Shown in pieces: positions 35,427 to 45,143 of a DNA stretch of 64,000 bases. Every line of letters begins with the position of its first letter. Position 1 is the stretch's first letter. The notes under the pieces are model-generated. The model made no database searches. It worked only from the letters and a program-made list of their open reading frames with translations, and was not told the DNA's origin. Location: NCBI GenBank assembly GCA_938743325.2, contig OW568879.1:1-64000 (forward strand). Reading direction: 5' to 3'. The DNA comes from Pycnococcus provasolii (lineage: Eukaryota > Chlorophyta > Pseudoscourfieldiophyceae > Pseudoscourfieldiales > Pycnococcaceae). Position numbers and translations under genes: made by a program.

Positions 35427-38078
35427 TCAGGTGTCAAATCCCAAGCTTTGCCATCGCACAAACTCGTGCAGAAGACTCTCTAGCGACGCGCGAATCCTAG
35501 GCTTCGAACAGCACGCAGGATCGTTCTTGATTGCGTCACGAACAGCCTGTAAGCCACACTTTGCAACAGCCGCGGCAAGTGCGCCACACACGCTTGGACT
35601 CATCACCTCGTCTCCAGAGTCGTCCGTCGCGGCGTGCACTTCGAGAACCTGAACCGCCACCGCGATTAGTTCGCGCGGCCACGCGAACGTGTACGCGTAC
35701 AGACGCTGCAGTCCAAGTAGGCTTGTCATGTTAACCTTTGGGTCGCTCATCGCAACGCACGTGCGGTAGCACCTCTCGGCATCCTCCGGTCTCCCGAGAC
35801 GCTCGCAAAGCATGCCAAGACGCATCCAGTCTGCGCTCTCAAACTTTGCAAACGGCAGACGCTCCATGTCAGGTACAGCGGCGGATGCCATTGACGCCAC
35901 GCCGTCGCTGTCATGAGAACGGGCCGCCTTACGTTCCACCTGGGAATCCAGACGTCGGAAATCCATGTACTCGCTGAGATCCTCGTACAAGCCTTGGATG
36001 AGTTCGTCGAGCCAAACTTCGCAGACCATAGCCTTTCGATTTTGAGGCAACGGAGGTAGCGTAGACGGCAGTCTTCGCTTCTCCTCCTCTTCTTTCGCAG
36101 AGTACATCTTCTCAGCCATGTCACGCAGAGACGGTGCCTGCGAGCTTGTGGACGCCTCCGTCACTGGACCAGGCCGAACTTCTTCTTCTCCTTTTTCCCC
36201 TTCCTGTCCTCCTTCTCCTCCTTCTCCTCCTCCTTCTCCTCCTCCTTCTCCTCCTTCTTCTCCTCCTTCTTCTCCTTCTCCTCCCTCTTCTCCTTCTTCT
36301 CCTTGAGCCTCCTCCTCATCTTCTTCTTCTCCTTGATCATCATCATCATCCTCCTCCTCCTCTTCTTCTTCTTCTCCTTCCTCGTCCTCCTCCTCATCCT
36401 CATCTCGTGCATCGTTGTTTACGTCAGATGACATCACAAACACGCTCGCACGTACACCCAGGAAGCCGTCCCAAGTCAGATCATTGACCATGTCAATCAA
36501 CACCCTGTACACCTGCATGCGCACAGTCTCCTCGAGCGCAACGCGCCCGAAAGGATGCAGTTCATCGTGCATGCAGCATGCATACGTGCCAACGGCGCCT
36601 GGTGAGCCTATGGGGAGCAGGATGGAACACGGAAGTTCCGTAAGCGACTGCAAGCCAGGAGACGATTCGTCCTTCATGACCGCCTCAGCCTCAGCCATGG
36701 CTGTATCGTACGCCAAGGCGCCGCTCGGCGGTTCAACGTACAGCTCATCCTGTTCCAGCGCGTCGTCGTCGTCATCATCGTCGTCGTCGTCTCTAGCTCC
36801 GCGGCGAGGCAGGTTGACAAATGTTCCGGCAATCTCGTCAATGTCGTCGGGAGGTGCTGGCATCAAGTTAAGCGCAGCGAGCGCTCGATCAGGTATCCGC
36901 ATCGCGGCGTACGTGCGTGCAAGGCAGATCCAAACGTCGCGTCGCCCAGGATGCTCCTGCACAACTCCCTGGGCCAGGCGAAGCACTTCCGTCAAAGAGC
37001 GAGGTGGTGGCGGAAGCCGTTTGGATTCGTCGTCATCCGTATGCGGTGGCGGCTGGTTGTGATACGCCAGGATACTATCCAAACATGCGTGGCACAGTGC
37101 TACAGTCAGCAGAGCGCTCGGCCGACTTCCGGACACGACGAGTTTTTCGTACGCGTCGTTAAGCTCCGGCAGTGGATCGAGTCCCATAGACCGGCTCGCC
37201 TCGGCAGCGAACACCGAGGCATCTGCGTGAAGCTCCGCGAGCCGGCTGAAAAATGCGTGCGCCTGCGGCTGTCTCTGCTTGGCCACGAAGTAGCTGAGCA
37301 GGCGCGAGCAGACGACGACGTGGCTACTGCCGTCCGTCTCCCAGGGCAGAGGCAGCAGCTCGGGCAGGCTGTCCACCCAGCAGTCTTCCTCGTAGAGGAG
37401 GCGCACGTGAGCCAGCAGCTTGCGTTCGTCCGCTGGCGTGGCGGGTGGCTGACTTGTGTTTGCGAGAATGCGCACGCCACCCACCTGGTGCAACGTCGAG
37501 AGAGCAGGCGCGCTCGCACGCAGAAACGCTGACAGGCTGACGTTTCTCCACAGCGCGTCATCGAGCTCCACCGCGTCGCCGCTTTCGTCAACGGCAAATA
37601 CCTCCATCCCACCTGGCACGTGGAAAGAGACGCGTATGTCGATACGGCTGAAGGAGTCGAACGTGCAATACAGCCCCTTGGTGACGCGCCACCGCGTCGC
37701 CGTGGGGTTGGTTGCGGCGATGCGCTTCGCAATCGGCGCGATCGCCCTTGCCCACGTCGACGGCACAAACGCACGCTTCATGGACTCCTCCATTCTCTGC
37801 TGCATGTCGTCACGTGCGAAAGCCGCGCACGCAGACGCGAAGTACGCCGCCAACGAAGCTGGCGACGCGACGTCGAGTCCAACGACGTGGTGGTAGCAAG
37901 TCTGCTCGTACGAGGCGTCTGAAACGCTGGCGAGCGACAACCACATCAAGTCGGGTGGCCCTATGCCCGACCTATCGGACACCAGTGCGGCTAACGCTGC
38001 GTCCCTCGCGCGTATGGATGCGTACCGCCGCGGCTCCGCGTGCATGCGAGGCAGGTGTGCGTGCGTGTTCGCGGCCAT
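35427..38078 (-). CDS. ChAPs-family protein (Chs5-Arf1-binding, exomer-like) with TPR architecture
   Basis: The protein has 883 residues from the GCC-ATG at 38078. Family landmarks appear in order: LLYEEDCWVDSLPEL with LLSYFVAKQRQPQAHAFFSR, the TPR-like DVWICLARTYAAMRIPDRALAALNLMP, VYRVLIDMVNDLTWDGFLGV with RASVFVMSS, CEVWLDELIQGLYEDLSEYM, and a final TPR (DWMRLGMLCERLGRPEDAERCY). ChAPs bridge Arf1 and cargo in the yeast exomer at the trans-Golgi; the role in algae is inferred. Between the middle and last blocks there is a run of about 90 acidic and Gly residues, encoded by CTTCTCCTC-type repeats at 36,180-36,410, and an Asp run at about 36,770. These are probably disordered loops. Confidence 0.85.
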   Translation of the reverse strand: MAANTHAHLPRMHAEPRRYASIRARDAALAALVSDRSGIGPPDLMWLSLASVSDASYEQTCYHHVVGLDVASPASLAAYFASACAAFARDDMQQRMEESMKRAFVPSTWARAIAPIAKRIAATNPTATRWRVTKGLYCTFDSFSRIDIRVSFHVPGGMEVFAVDESGDAVELDDALWRNVSLSAFLRASAPALSTLHQVGGVRILANTSQPPATPADERKLLAHVRLLYEEDCWVDSLPELLPLPWETDGSSHVVVCSRLLSYFVAKQRQPQAHAFFSRLAELHADASVFAAEASRSMGLDPLPELNDAYEKLVVSGSRPSALLTVALCHACLDSILAYHNQPPPHTDDDESKRLPPPPRSLTEVLRLAQGVVQEHPGRRDVWICLARTYAAMRIPDRALAALNLMPAPPDDIDEIAGTFVNLPRRGARDDDDDDDDDDALEQDELYVEPPSGALAYDTAMAEAEAVMKDESSPGLQSLTELPCSILLPIGSPGAVGTYACCMHDELHPFGRVALEETVRMQVYRVLIDMVNDLTWDGFLGVRASVFVMSSDVNNDARDEDEEEDEEGEEEEEEEEDDDDDQGEEEDEEEAQGEEGEEGGEGEEGGEEGGEGGGEGGGEGGEGGQEGEKGEEEVRPGPVTEASTSSQAPSLRDMAEKMYSAKEEEEKRRLPSTLPPLPQNRKAMVCEVWLDELIQGLYEDLSEYMDFRRLDSQVERKAARSHDSDGVASMASAAVPDMERLPFAKFESADWMRLGMLCERLGRPEDAERCYRTCVAMSDPKVNMTSLLGLQRLYAYTFAWPRELIAVAVQVLEVHAATDDSGDEVMSPSVCGALAAAVAKCGLQAVRDAIKNDPACCSKPRIRASLESLLHEFVRWQSLGFDT
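36175..36415. repeat. Low-complexity CTT/CTCC repeat coding a Glu/Gly-rich loop
   Basis: The plus strand is almost pure pyrimidine (TCCTTCTCCTCC units). It stays in frame with the ChAPs gene on the minus strand, giving EGEEGGEGEEGG-type sequence. Repeat length may vary between strains. Confidence 0.85.
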
Positions 38079-38162
38079 CCGGAGCGCTGGACCCGGCGGG
38101 AATTTGGAATCTGTTCCGGGCGGGTTTGGAACGAGGGAACTGGGGGGAGGCGAAAACGAGTT

Positions 38163-38178
38163 AACCCTAACCCTAACA
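38163..38178. promoter_or_regulatory. Telomere-like box in the ChAPs-RBBP9 divergent promoter
   Basis: AACCCTAACCCTAACA lies 84 bp from the ChAPs ATG and 77 bp before the RBBP9-like ATG. The rest of the spacer is CACACCC-rich. Confidence 0.6.
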
Positions 38179-38254
38179 CCCTCACACCCCACACACTAAA
38201 CACACCCCACACAACCTAACACCTCACATCCCTCCTCCTCCAATCCCAGCGCCC

Positions 38255-38869
38255 ATGGCCTCTCGCCCGCGCATCGTGCAAGTGCCTGGCAACGGCGGCG
38301 GCGGAGACATACGCAACTGCAACTTCTACGGATGGGCGGAACGCGCGTTCAAGCAGCGAGGGTACACGGTCAAATTACCTGAGGGAGGCATGCCCGACCC
38401 GCTGAGAGCAAGACGGGCCATATGGGTACCTCACATAATCAACGAAATGTGCGAGCAAGACGCGGCTTCGTCAGTCATAGTCGGACACTCGTCAGGCGCG
38501 TGCGCAGCATTGCGCGTTGCAGAGTCGAGTAAGGTGAAGGGCATCGTCCTTGTTGCAGCTTACGACGACCCACTCGGCGATGCCAACGAGGCGGCAAGTG
38601 GATATTTCGACGAGCCTTTTGACTGGTCGGCAATAAGGAATAACTGCGACTTCGTCATTCAATTTGCCGGCGCACAAGACCAGTTCTTGCCCATCGACGT
38701 CCAACGTCGCGTCGCACAGTCTTTGAACTTGACGAGCTGTTTAAGCGCAAGCGAGGCGAGTCCTGAAAACGCATTTGTGTATTTTGAGTTGCCTCGAGGT
38801 GACCACTTTTTTTCTCCTCCGTTCGACGACCTCGTGGAGTCGGTCGACGGTTGTTTGGGATACCTGTAA
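38255..38869 (+). CDS. RBBP9/YdeN-family serine hydrolase
   Basis: The protein has 204 residues, typical of the family. Early motif PGNGGGGDIRNCNFYGWA matches the RBBP9 start. The nucleophile elbow is GHSSG with Ser79; an acid follows in GAQDQFLP and the catalytic His in RGDHFFSPPF. RBBP9 proteins are small serine hydrolases; the aminopeptidase-type activity known for human RBBP9 is family knowledge and not shown here. Stop codons of this gene and the Mini-III gene are only 2 bp apart, tail to tail. Confidence 0.88.
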   Translation: MASRPRIVQVPGNGGGGDIRNCNFYGWAERAFKQRGYTVKLPEGGMPDPLRARRAIWVPHIINEMCEQDAASSVIVGHSSGACAALRVAESSKVKGIVLVAAYDDPLGDANEAASGYFDEPFDWSAIRNNCDFVIQFAGAQDQFLPIDVQRRVAQSLNLTSCLSASEASPENAFVYFELPRGDHFFSPPFDDLVESVDGCLGYL

Positions 38870-38871
38870 CG

Positions 38872-39351
38872 TTACAAATCTTCGTCAGAAATCAAGTGGT
38901 CTATGGCAGCCTGCATGAAGGCGTCTCGTCGTTCGTACTGCTCCGTCAGGTGGAGCCAACCAACCACCGCCTCGAAACCGGTCGCTTTGCGGTACGTCGC
39001 AACGCCGTCCTTTCCTCTAAGACGACGCGGCAGTGCACCCACCGAGCCGTTGGCACCCCACCTCGCGACGTCATTCTCGTCAGGCGTCAGCCATGACATT
39101 CCTTCAATTGCTCGCAACGCGGAAGCCTGCGCCTCCGCAGTTACGAGACGTTGTGTTTGCTCGTGTAGCGACGCCGGCGTGAGTTTCGCTCCATGATTGC
39201 ACATAACGGTTCTGCAGTGCATTTCGTAGACGGAGTCGCCGACATACGCGACCGATGCCGGCGCACACCTGCGCCTCGGGTCCTTCGGCGACTTCACCGC
39301 GCGTATCTTCTTCGGCTTTGCGGTGGACTTTGACGAGGCGGAACTCGACAT
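38872..39351 (-). CDS. Mini-ribonuclease III family protein
   Basis: The protein has 159 residues: a single RNase III catalytic domain without a dsRNA-binding domain. The signature AYVGDSVYEMHCRTVM is at 35-50 (catalytic Asp39), then SLHEQTQRLVTAEAQASAL, TPDENDVARWGANG and YRKATGFEAVVGWLHLTEQYER with the catalytic Glu. Bacterial Mini-III matures 23S rRNA; plant homologues work on plastid rRNA and intron RNA. The N-terminus is Ser/Lys/Ala-rich (SSSASSKSTAKPKK), which could be a short targeting peptide. It is head-to-head with the FtsHi gene, 242 bp apart, another probable plastid protein. Confidence 0.88.
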   Translation of the reverse strand: MSSSASSKSTAKPKKIRAVKSPKDPRRRCAPASVAYVGDSVYEMHCRTVMCNHGAKLTPASLHEQTQRLVTAEAQASALRAIEGMSWLTPDENDVARWGANGSVGALPRRLRGKDGVATYRKATGFEAVVGWLHLTEQYERRDAFMQAAIDHLISDEDL

Positions 39352-39593
39352 GGTGTCGCAGGAGAGTGGGAAAAGAAAGGCGGAAAGGGGAGAGGGCGAG
39401 GGGAGGGGTTAGGGCCGTGCTCGCCCCGGCCCCCGGGATGGAACAACCCAAACCCCCATTTGAAAAACAAAAAGGGACACGCCTTATCCACAGCTCCTCC
39501 TCCTTTCCCCTCCTTTCCCGTTGCCGAAAAAGCTCCCAGGTGTCGTTTCCCTTTCCCCTTTCGGCGGCGCATTCCCCTCCCCTTCTCGCTGCC

Positions 39594-42500
39594 ATGCTGC
39601 ACGCGCACAGGTTGTCGCAGGCAGCGTGCGCGCAGCCTGCACCTCGCGTGCAACTCTCAGTCTCGCGGAGGCGTCTCGCCGTGGTCGTGCCTCGCGCGTC
39701 GTCCGCGTCCAAGTACCTCGAAACAGACGGAAGCAGAAACCTCACGCCGAAGGAGGCGCTCAAGGAACGGGAGAGCTTGGCGAACCTCACGCCGGAGGAA
39801 ATTGCAGGGCAAATTGACATCTTCAAAGTGCCCAAGGAACACACGGAGAAGTACGTGCGCAAACGACGACTGCAGAAAAAGGGGGACGGCGCGCACGAAC
39901 CGGACCCGCTCGCACTGCCGCAGGGAACGCTGGAGGAGCACGAGTTCACCGTGCCGCCTGGAACTAAGCCTGAGTCCGCCGCGCTGAGAAACCTAATTGG
40001 AAACACGCCGCTATCGTGGCTCGACCCACGACCACGCCTGCCTCACGAATACCAACACAGGCTCACGAAAGACGAACTCATACCGCTGCCGTGCGGGACA
40101 ACGCGCGCGTTTGACCCAGAAAAGGTGCAGCCTCACGACCACAACGTGTGGCCGTTCACAGAAGCCGATAGGCAGCGCGTCGCGAAGCATGGCCCGAGAC
40201 TTAGCGACGTCGTCGTTCACATGCACAAGTCAAAAGTGGGAAGCGAGGAGTTCAGGCAGTGCCTCGTCGCATCCGACCCGGTGGACTTTGCGGACATGGA
40301 AAGGGCGGACTACCTCCCCACAGATCAAGAGCGGATCAACCGCGAAGTGCGCGAAAAGGAGAGCAAGAAGGTGTTGGATGAAGAAGGCGACGATCAAAAG
40401 ACGTTCGACGAGCGCATCATCAACCCGTACATTCCGCTCGACGTGATTGGCGGCCTGCTCGACGACCCCGCGCCGGATTGGGAGGCGATGCCTCAGATGA
40501 ACTACGGGCAGCTCTATCAGGGCATACGCAAGCGAAGCTGGACGTCCAACTTCTTTGACCCAGAGAGTCATCCCTGGAAGCTAGACTTCTACTCGTACTA
40601 CGGATCGCCGGACAAGGTGCTCGGGATTTTCCCCAAGGTTGGGTGGAACGGCTGGCGCGTCGTCGTCACCGACACGGTCACGGCCGAGCAGTCTTGGGTT
40701 GCCCTGCACACCCCTGGCGCGCACACCTTCTTGGACGACTACCTGAAAGGCTTAGGAACGAGCGTGCCAGGCAATGTCGGACGCGTGCGCCGGCCGGAGA
40801 CGAAGGGATATCCGAGTGACTACGGCTACGAGCAGGTTTTCGAGGAGCTTGCGCGGGCACAGGAACCGTATGCCACGCCGCAGCAGAGAGAACTCTTCAA
40901 GGAGAGGCGACGCCAGCCGGAGACTGTCTTGACAACAGTCAAAAGCAACTTCAACGCGCACTCATTCAACGCGCTGACCGGTCACGCGCACCTCGACCCG
41001 ATGCGAGACGAGGAGCGTCTGCCGTTGTCTCCCACGGAGGCGCTGAACCTTCTTGACGTCGACTACCACGTCACGCCCGCGAGAGAAGGCATCGCGATGT
41101 GGAAGCACAAGAAAACGGCGCAGTACGCAATCTTCACGTTCGGGGGCACGATATTTGTGCTCGGCGCGCTGTTTGCGGGAATCCGCGCGGTGGGCATGAA
41201 GGTGGAGCTCCCGCGCGATGAGGAGGAGGCGGAGGTGTACGCGCGCTCGAAGGGCAATGCGCGCGTGAACGGAGAAACCGGCGTGCGTCTCACAGACATT
41301 GGCGGCATCGAAACGCAGAAGCAGGAGCTTCTAAAGGTGATTGACTTCCTCGTGGACCCCGACCGATACGACGCTCTTGGAGCGAGGCCGCCAAAGGGAG
41401 TGCTGCTCGAGGGCCCGCCAGGCACGGGGAAGACGATGCTAGCAAAGGCGATCGCAGGTGAGAGCGGCGTTCCGTTCTTTGAGATGGGAGGTTCGGAGTT
41501 CGTCGAGGTTCTCGTGGGCGTCGGCGCAGCGCGCGTGCGCGACTTGTTCAACCGCGCTCGGCTTAACGCTCCGTGCGTCGTGTTCATCGACGAGGTGGAC
41601 TCGATTGCTCTCAAGCGAGGGACTGAGACGAACAATGCGGAGGAGGAGCGTGAGCAGGCGCTTAATCAGCTGCTTACCGAGCTCGACGGATTCACGCCGG
41701 ATCAAGGTGTAATTTTCATCGCGGCGACAAACCGCGCGTCCGCGCTCGATCCCGCGATGCTTCGTCCTGGCCGCTTCGACCTTCAGATCAAGATTGGAAA
41801 GCCGGAGACGATCGCGGAGCGCGTGGCGATCCTGAACATTCACTCGCGCGACGTGAACATTGCGGACGATGTCAACATGCTGCAGATTGCACGCGACTTG
41901 CCCGGGCTTTCCGCGGCGCAGCTTGCGAACATGGTGCGTGAGGCGAAGTTTGCGTGCATTGCCCGTGGCGATACGATTGTGAACAAGAAGGACTTTGAGG
42001 AGGCGATGGATCGCGTGCTTCTTGGAATTCGATCGCCGCCGCTGTCTGAAGACCTGCCCATGAAAAGAGGCTTTGCCGTGTACGAGGCGTCACGCGCTCT
42101 TCTGTCCACGTTGGTTTACCGCAAGACGCGCAACCTCGAGCGTATCGAGCGCATGTCCATCACCGCACGAAATGGCACGTACTCTCGCACGCAATTCGAG
42201 CGCATGGATCCTAGATACTACACGTACAAAACGCGTGCGCAGGTGTTGGAGCGCATCTGCATGCTTCTCGCGGGTCGTGTGGGCGAGTACGTGTACTTTG
42301 GCGAGTGCACCACCATGAGTACCGTCGACCTTTCTGACGCGCAGAACCTCATCCGCCGCTTTCTCACCACGTACGGCCTAAGTCGTCGATTTGGCATCAG
42401 CTACCAGCTTCAGCAGTACGAGAAGGGTGTCAGAAGTGAGGGTGAGAAAGCACAGAAATTTTCGGGGCAGGTTGAATCTTTGGACGATCAGCCGATGGAG

Positions 42501-42863
42501 TGGGAGGCGAAGAAGATGGAGAAGCCGAAGGAATACTGGGGTCCCGTTTCCACGAATCGCGGCCTTGTGGATTGGCAGAACCACGTGCGCGTCGTTCACG
42601 AGTGGGCGTACCTGCGCATGTCGGTGATGTTGCTGACAAATCGAAGGGCACTTGACAACATTGTCGAGGCTCTGCTGGAGAAGGAGGAGCTCACCGGAGA
42701 GGAGGTGGAAGCTCTCATCGACGCGGCGGAACCTTTGACTCCCGAGGAGGTGAAGGATCAGCTGGAAAATGTGTGTGAGAAGCATTTCCTTGACAAATTC
42801 CTCGAGTGGAATTACAACATGAGCAAGCGTGTTGAGATGTGCGGTGGAAATCCTCCTTTTTGA
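39594..42863 (+). CDS. FtsHi-type plastid AAA-ATPase, protease site lost
   Basis: The protein has 1089 residues from the GCCATGC at 39594, where a chloroplast-type leader begins (MLHAHRLSQAACAQ, then basic/Ser-rich to ASS). A long N-terminal domain of about 500 residues with no recognised motif (acidic, many Pro and Trp) ends in one transmembrane helix (IFTFGGTIFVLGALFAGI). The AAA module follows: DIGGIETQKQELLKVIDF, Walker A EGPPGTGKT at about 604-612, Walker B VVFIDEVDS near 662, and SRH RPGRFDLQIK. The M41 peptidase region is present in outline, but HEAGH reads YEASR at about 830, so the zinc site is gone. That is the definition of the plant FtsHi group, which act in the plastid import motor. 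Which FtsHi it matches is not resolved. Confidence 0.9.
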   Translation: MLHAHRLSQAACAQPAPRVQLSVSRRRLAVVVPRASSASKYLETDGSRNLTPKEALKERESLANLTPEEIAGQIDIFKVPKEHTEKYVRKRRLQKKGDGAHEPDPLALPQGTLEEHEFTVPPGTKPESAALRNLIGNTPLSWLDPRPRLPHEYQHRLTKDELIPLPCGTTRAFDPEKVQPHDHNVWPFTEADRQRVAKHGPRLSDVVVHMHKSKVGSEEFRQCLVASDPVDFADMERADYLPTDQERINREVREKESKKVLDEEGDDQKTFDERIINPYIPLDVIGGLLDDPAPDWEAMPQMNYGQLYQGIRKRSWTSNFFDPESHPWKLDFYSYYGSPDKVLGIFPKVGWNGWRVVVTDTVTAEQSWVALHTPGAHTFLDDYLKGLGTSVPGNVGRVRRPETKGYPSDYGYEQVFEELARAQEPYATPQQRELFKERRRQPETVLTTVKSNFNAHSFNALTGHAHLDPMRDEERLPLSPTEALNLLDVDYHVTPAREGIAMWKHKKTAQYAIFTFGGTIFVLGALFAGIRAVGMKVELPRDEEEAEVYARSKGNARVNGETGVRLTDIGGIETQKQELLKVIDFLVDPDRYDALGARPPKGVLLEGPPGTGKTMLAKAIAGESGVPFFEMGGSEFVEVLVGVGAARVRDLFNRARLNAPCVVFIDEVDSIALKRGTETNNAEEEREQALNQLLTELDGFTPDQGVIFIAATNRASALDPAMLRPGRFDLQIKIGKPETIAERVAILNIHSRDVNIADDVNMLQIARDLPGLSAAQLANMVREAKFACIARGDTIVNKKDFEEAMDRVLLGIRSPPLSEDLPMKRGFAVYEASRALLSTLVYRKTRNLERIERMSITARNGTYSRTQFERMDPRYYTYKTRAQVLERICMLLAGRVGEYVYFGECTTMSTVDLSDAQNLIRRFLTTYGLSRRFGISYQLQQYEKGVRSEGEKAQKFSGQVESLDDQPMEWEAKKMEKPKEYWGPVSTNRGLVDWQNHVRVVHEWAYLRMSVMLLTNRRALDNIVEALLEKEELTGEEVEALIDAAEPLTPEEVKDQLENVCEKHFLDKFLEWNYNMSKRVEMCGGNPPF

Positions 42864-42920
42864 TCGTACTGTAACTAAAAAAAAAGATGAAAGAAGAATC
42901 TCTGTTTTACAATAAACGTT

Positions 42921-44570
42921 TTACAACTCGTTTACGCCGCCGCCGCCGTCGTCGTCGTCGTCGCCGCCGCCGCTGCTGCCCAACTCCATGGTAGTTTTGG
43001 TGACGGTAGATTCTGAGCGGCGTTGTGCGTCAGCGACAACCGCATCCCACTCCGCGCGGTATATGATGCCTGCGAGTAGAACACATAGCAGGATGTATCC
43101 ACACGCCGCGCCAGCATACAAGCTGGGCAAGCTGCGCTCGAAGCAAAAGACTGCCAAAGCTGCGCCGGGAACTTGGCCTGCCCACGACCCAATGAGACCT
43201 GCGACGAACGTCTTCCTCTGAAGGGCGAGTGCGCCGGCAATGCTCTCCAAGAACACACTTCCGTTCATGAAAATCAGAAATGCCGCAAGACTGAAGCGCG
43301 AAGCTCGGAAGAGCGCGAGTACATCTGCGTCGTTGGTAAAAATGCGAGCGATTGTGTCGGGCATGGAGACGAGAAGAGCTCCGGCGACGGCGAGAATGGA
43401 AATGGCAAATGCGGCGGATACTTTTAGCACGCGGTGGAATGTGCGTTGGTCCGCCGCCCCCACCGCCTGTCCAGCTAGGATGGATGCCGCAGATGCTAGA
43501 CATCCTATAAAGATGAGAGAGAGCCACAGCAGCCGATAGCTTGTGTTGAACACCGCAACTTCGACCGCCCCTAGCTTGCTCGCGAAGATTCCGATGACCG
43601 CCACGCGCCAGAAATCGCTGGCTAGACTGAGAGACGCGGGTACGAACAGCTTGAGGAATTCAAACATGCGTTCACGTGTGACGTGCGCACGAACGTCCCA
43701 GCCTGGCCACGAAGTGGCGTGCAATTTTTGTCGGTGCACGGCTGTGTAGAGCAGATACGCGAGCTGCACGTACGTAACGAGGCTTGTCACCCACGGGCAA
43801 GCCGCGAAACCGAGGTGCAGCGGTGCAAGCACGACTGGCAGTCCGACAAGCAAGTTTAGGCTCGCACCGACTATGCCAGCTTCGCTGACTGGCTTGACGA
43901 TGCGCTGTGCTCCAAAGTACTGTGCGACGGCTGTAAATGCCGCACGTCCTGGCAGGGCCGTGGCGAGGACGATCGCATAGTACGACGCCATGTTTGCAAT
44001 GTGGTTCGATGCGCCAAATAGCCCGCGCGTCGCGGGTCCTGTTACGGTCCATAACATAGCCACAGGTACCGAGAGCGACAGCGTGACGACGAGAGCCACC
44101 TGCAACCACGCCCCCGCCAACTTTGGATTCGACGCACCCATGGCTTGTGACACGAACGTTCCTAGCACACCTCCCTGCGCGAGAACACCCGTGCATCCTG
44201 TGTACATGTCACTGACCGACGACGCCTCGAGTGCCGCCGTGGAGACGTGCCCGAGGATTGCGGAGTCCGTCGTTTTCATGACTGCGAAGCTTGCGCGTGC
44301 GACGAGCATGCCAATTGTCAAAGAGAGGAGCTGTGCGAGTACCATCATGGGTTGTTTGTGGTGGTCAACAGCGGCAGCAGGGTCCGAGGAGGAGGAGGAG
44401 GTGCGTGTGTGGTGTGAGGAGGACGTGAGAGGAACGCGTTCCATCCCTTCGGAGTCGGAGTCGGAGGAGGAGGAGGAGCCATCGTCGTCAACAGCTTGAA
44501 TAATGGTGTCATTCTTATCACTTACAACGCCTGTGACAAGTGCAGTTGCCGAAGTGTTGTTGTTCGCCAT
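42921..44570 (-). CDS. MATE-family efflux transporter
   Basis: The protein has 549 residues. The N-terminal 80 residues are polar, with a Ser run (SSSSSDSDSE) and Thr/Ser-rich stretches. The MATE core follows with about twelve transmembrane helices. The typical first-helix-pair motif TDSAILGHVSTAALEASSVSDM is followed by a repeated half (ASDFWRVAVIGIFASKLGAVEVAVFN). These are Na+ or H+ antiporters exporting organic cations, metabolites or citrate; the substrate cannot be predicted. The C-terminus has a Gly/Asp-rich tail encoded by GCC/GTC repeats. Confidence 0.9.
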   Translation of the reverse strand: MANNNTSATALVTGVVSDKNDTIIQAVDDDGSSSSSDSDSEGMERVPLTSSSHHTRTSSSSSDPAAAVDHHKQPMMVLAQLLSLTIGMLVARASFAVMKTTDSAILGHVSTAALEASSVSDMYTGCTGVLAQGGVLGTFVSQAMGASNPKLAGAWLQVALVVTLSLSVPVAMLWTVTGPATRGLFGASNHIANMASYYAIVLATALPGRAAFTAVAQYFGAQRIVKPVSEAGIVGASLNLLVGLPVVLAPLHLGFAACPWVTSLVTYVQLAYLLYTAVHRQKLHATSWPGWDVRAHVTRERMFEFLKLFVPASLSLASDFWRVAVIGIFASKLGAVEVAVFNTSYRLLWLSLIFIGCLASAASILAGQAVGAADQRTFHRVLKVSAAFAISILAVAGALLVSMPDTIARIFTNDADVLALFRASRFSLAAFLIFMNGSVFLESIAGALALQRKTFVAGLIGSWAGQVPGAALAVFCFERSLPSLYAGAACGYILLCVLLAGIIYRAEWDAVVADAQRRSESTVTKTTMELGSSGGGDDDDDGGGGVNEL

Positions 44571-45143
44571 GAAGTGAAGTGGAGGACAACAACTTGTGCT
44601 TCTTTCTTCCGCCGGCCTTAAGATTAAGCGTGACGGGAGGTAGGGTAACCCTACACCCTAACACAACACGATCATCGGTACCAGTAGTTCATGAGGGGAT
44701 CCATCATGTAGTGGCACGGGATAGGTGGGATCGGAACTCTGATCGGAAGGGAGGCCAGGCTAGGAAGTAGGGTACGACCCCTGTAGCAGTGTGGCCTGGG
44801 GAAGTGGGGACTGGGAGTGGGGAGGGCTCAGGGAGGGAGACCTGTGGTGGAGAGAGGGTCCACGACTTACTTCCTACGAGCCCTGCTGCGGTGTTGTTGG
44901 GACGGGTCTTATATTCCATTTCCCCAAATCTGATCGCCTCCCTGTGATTATTTCCCCGCTCCACTCGAGCTCCAACACTCTCCCCTCCCCTCTCCCTGCC
45001 TCGGCTCCCAGCCCCTCATCCCCACCACAACCGATTTCACCTCCAACCCGGGCACGTGGGGAAGACCTGGACTTGGAAGGGGGAGGGCCTTCGACAGCCA
45101 CGGCCTTCTCTCGCCCACGCGCTGCGACTCCTCACTTCCCACG
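44571..45143. promoter_or_regulatory. Divergent intergenic region with telomere-like box
   Basis: Lies between the MATE and desaturase genes. GTAACCCTACACCCTAACAC at about 44,645-44,664 is a broken telo-box pair. No gene is supported in the rest. Confidence 0.45.

Noticed and set aside
36118-36306. Plus-strand Ser/Pro-rich ORF
   Set aside because: It is the complement of the acidic low-complexity loop of the ChAPs gene.
38163-38178. Interstitial telomere repeats as sign of chromosome fusion
   Set aside because: The patches are only two to four units long, occur at many promoters and lack subtelomeric sequence around them.
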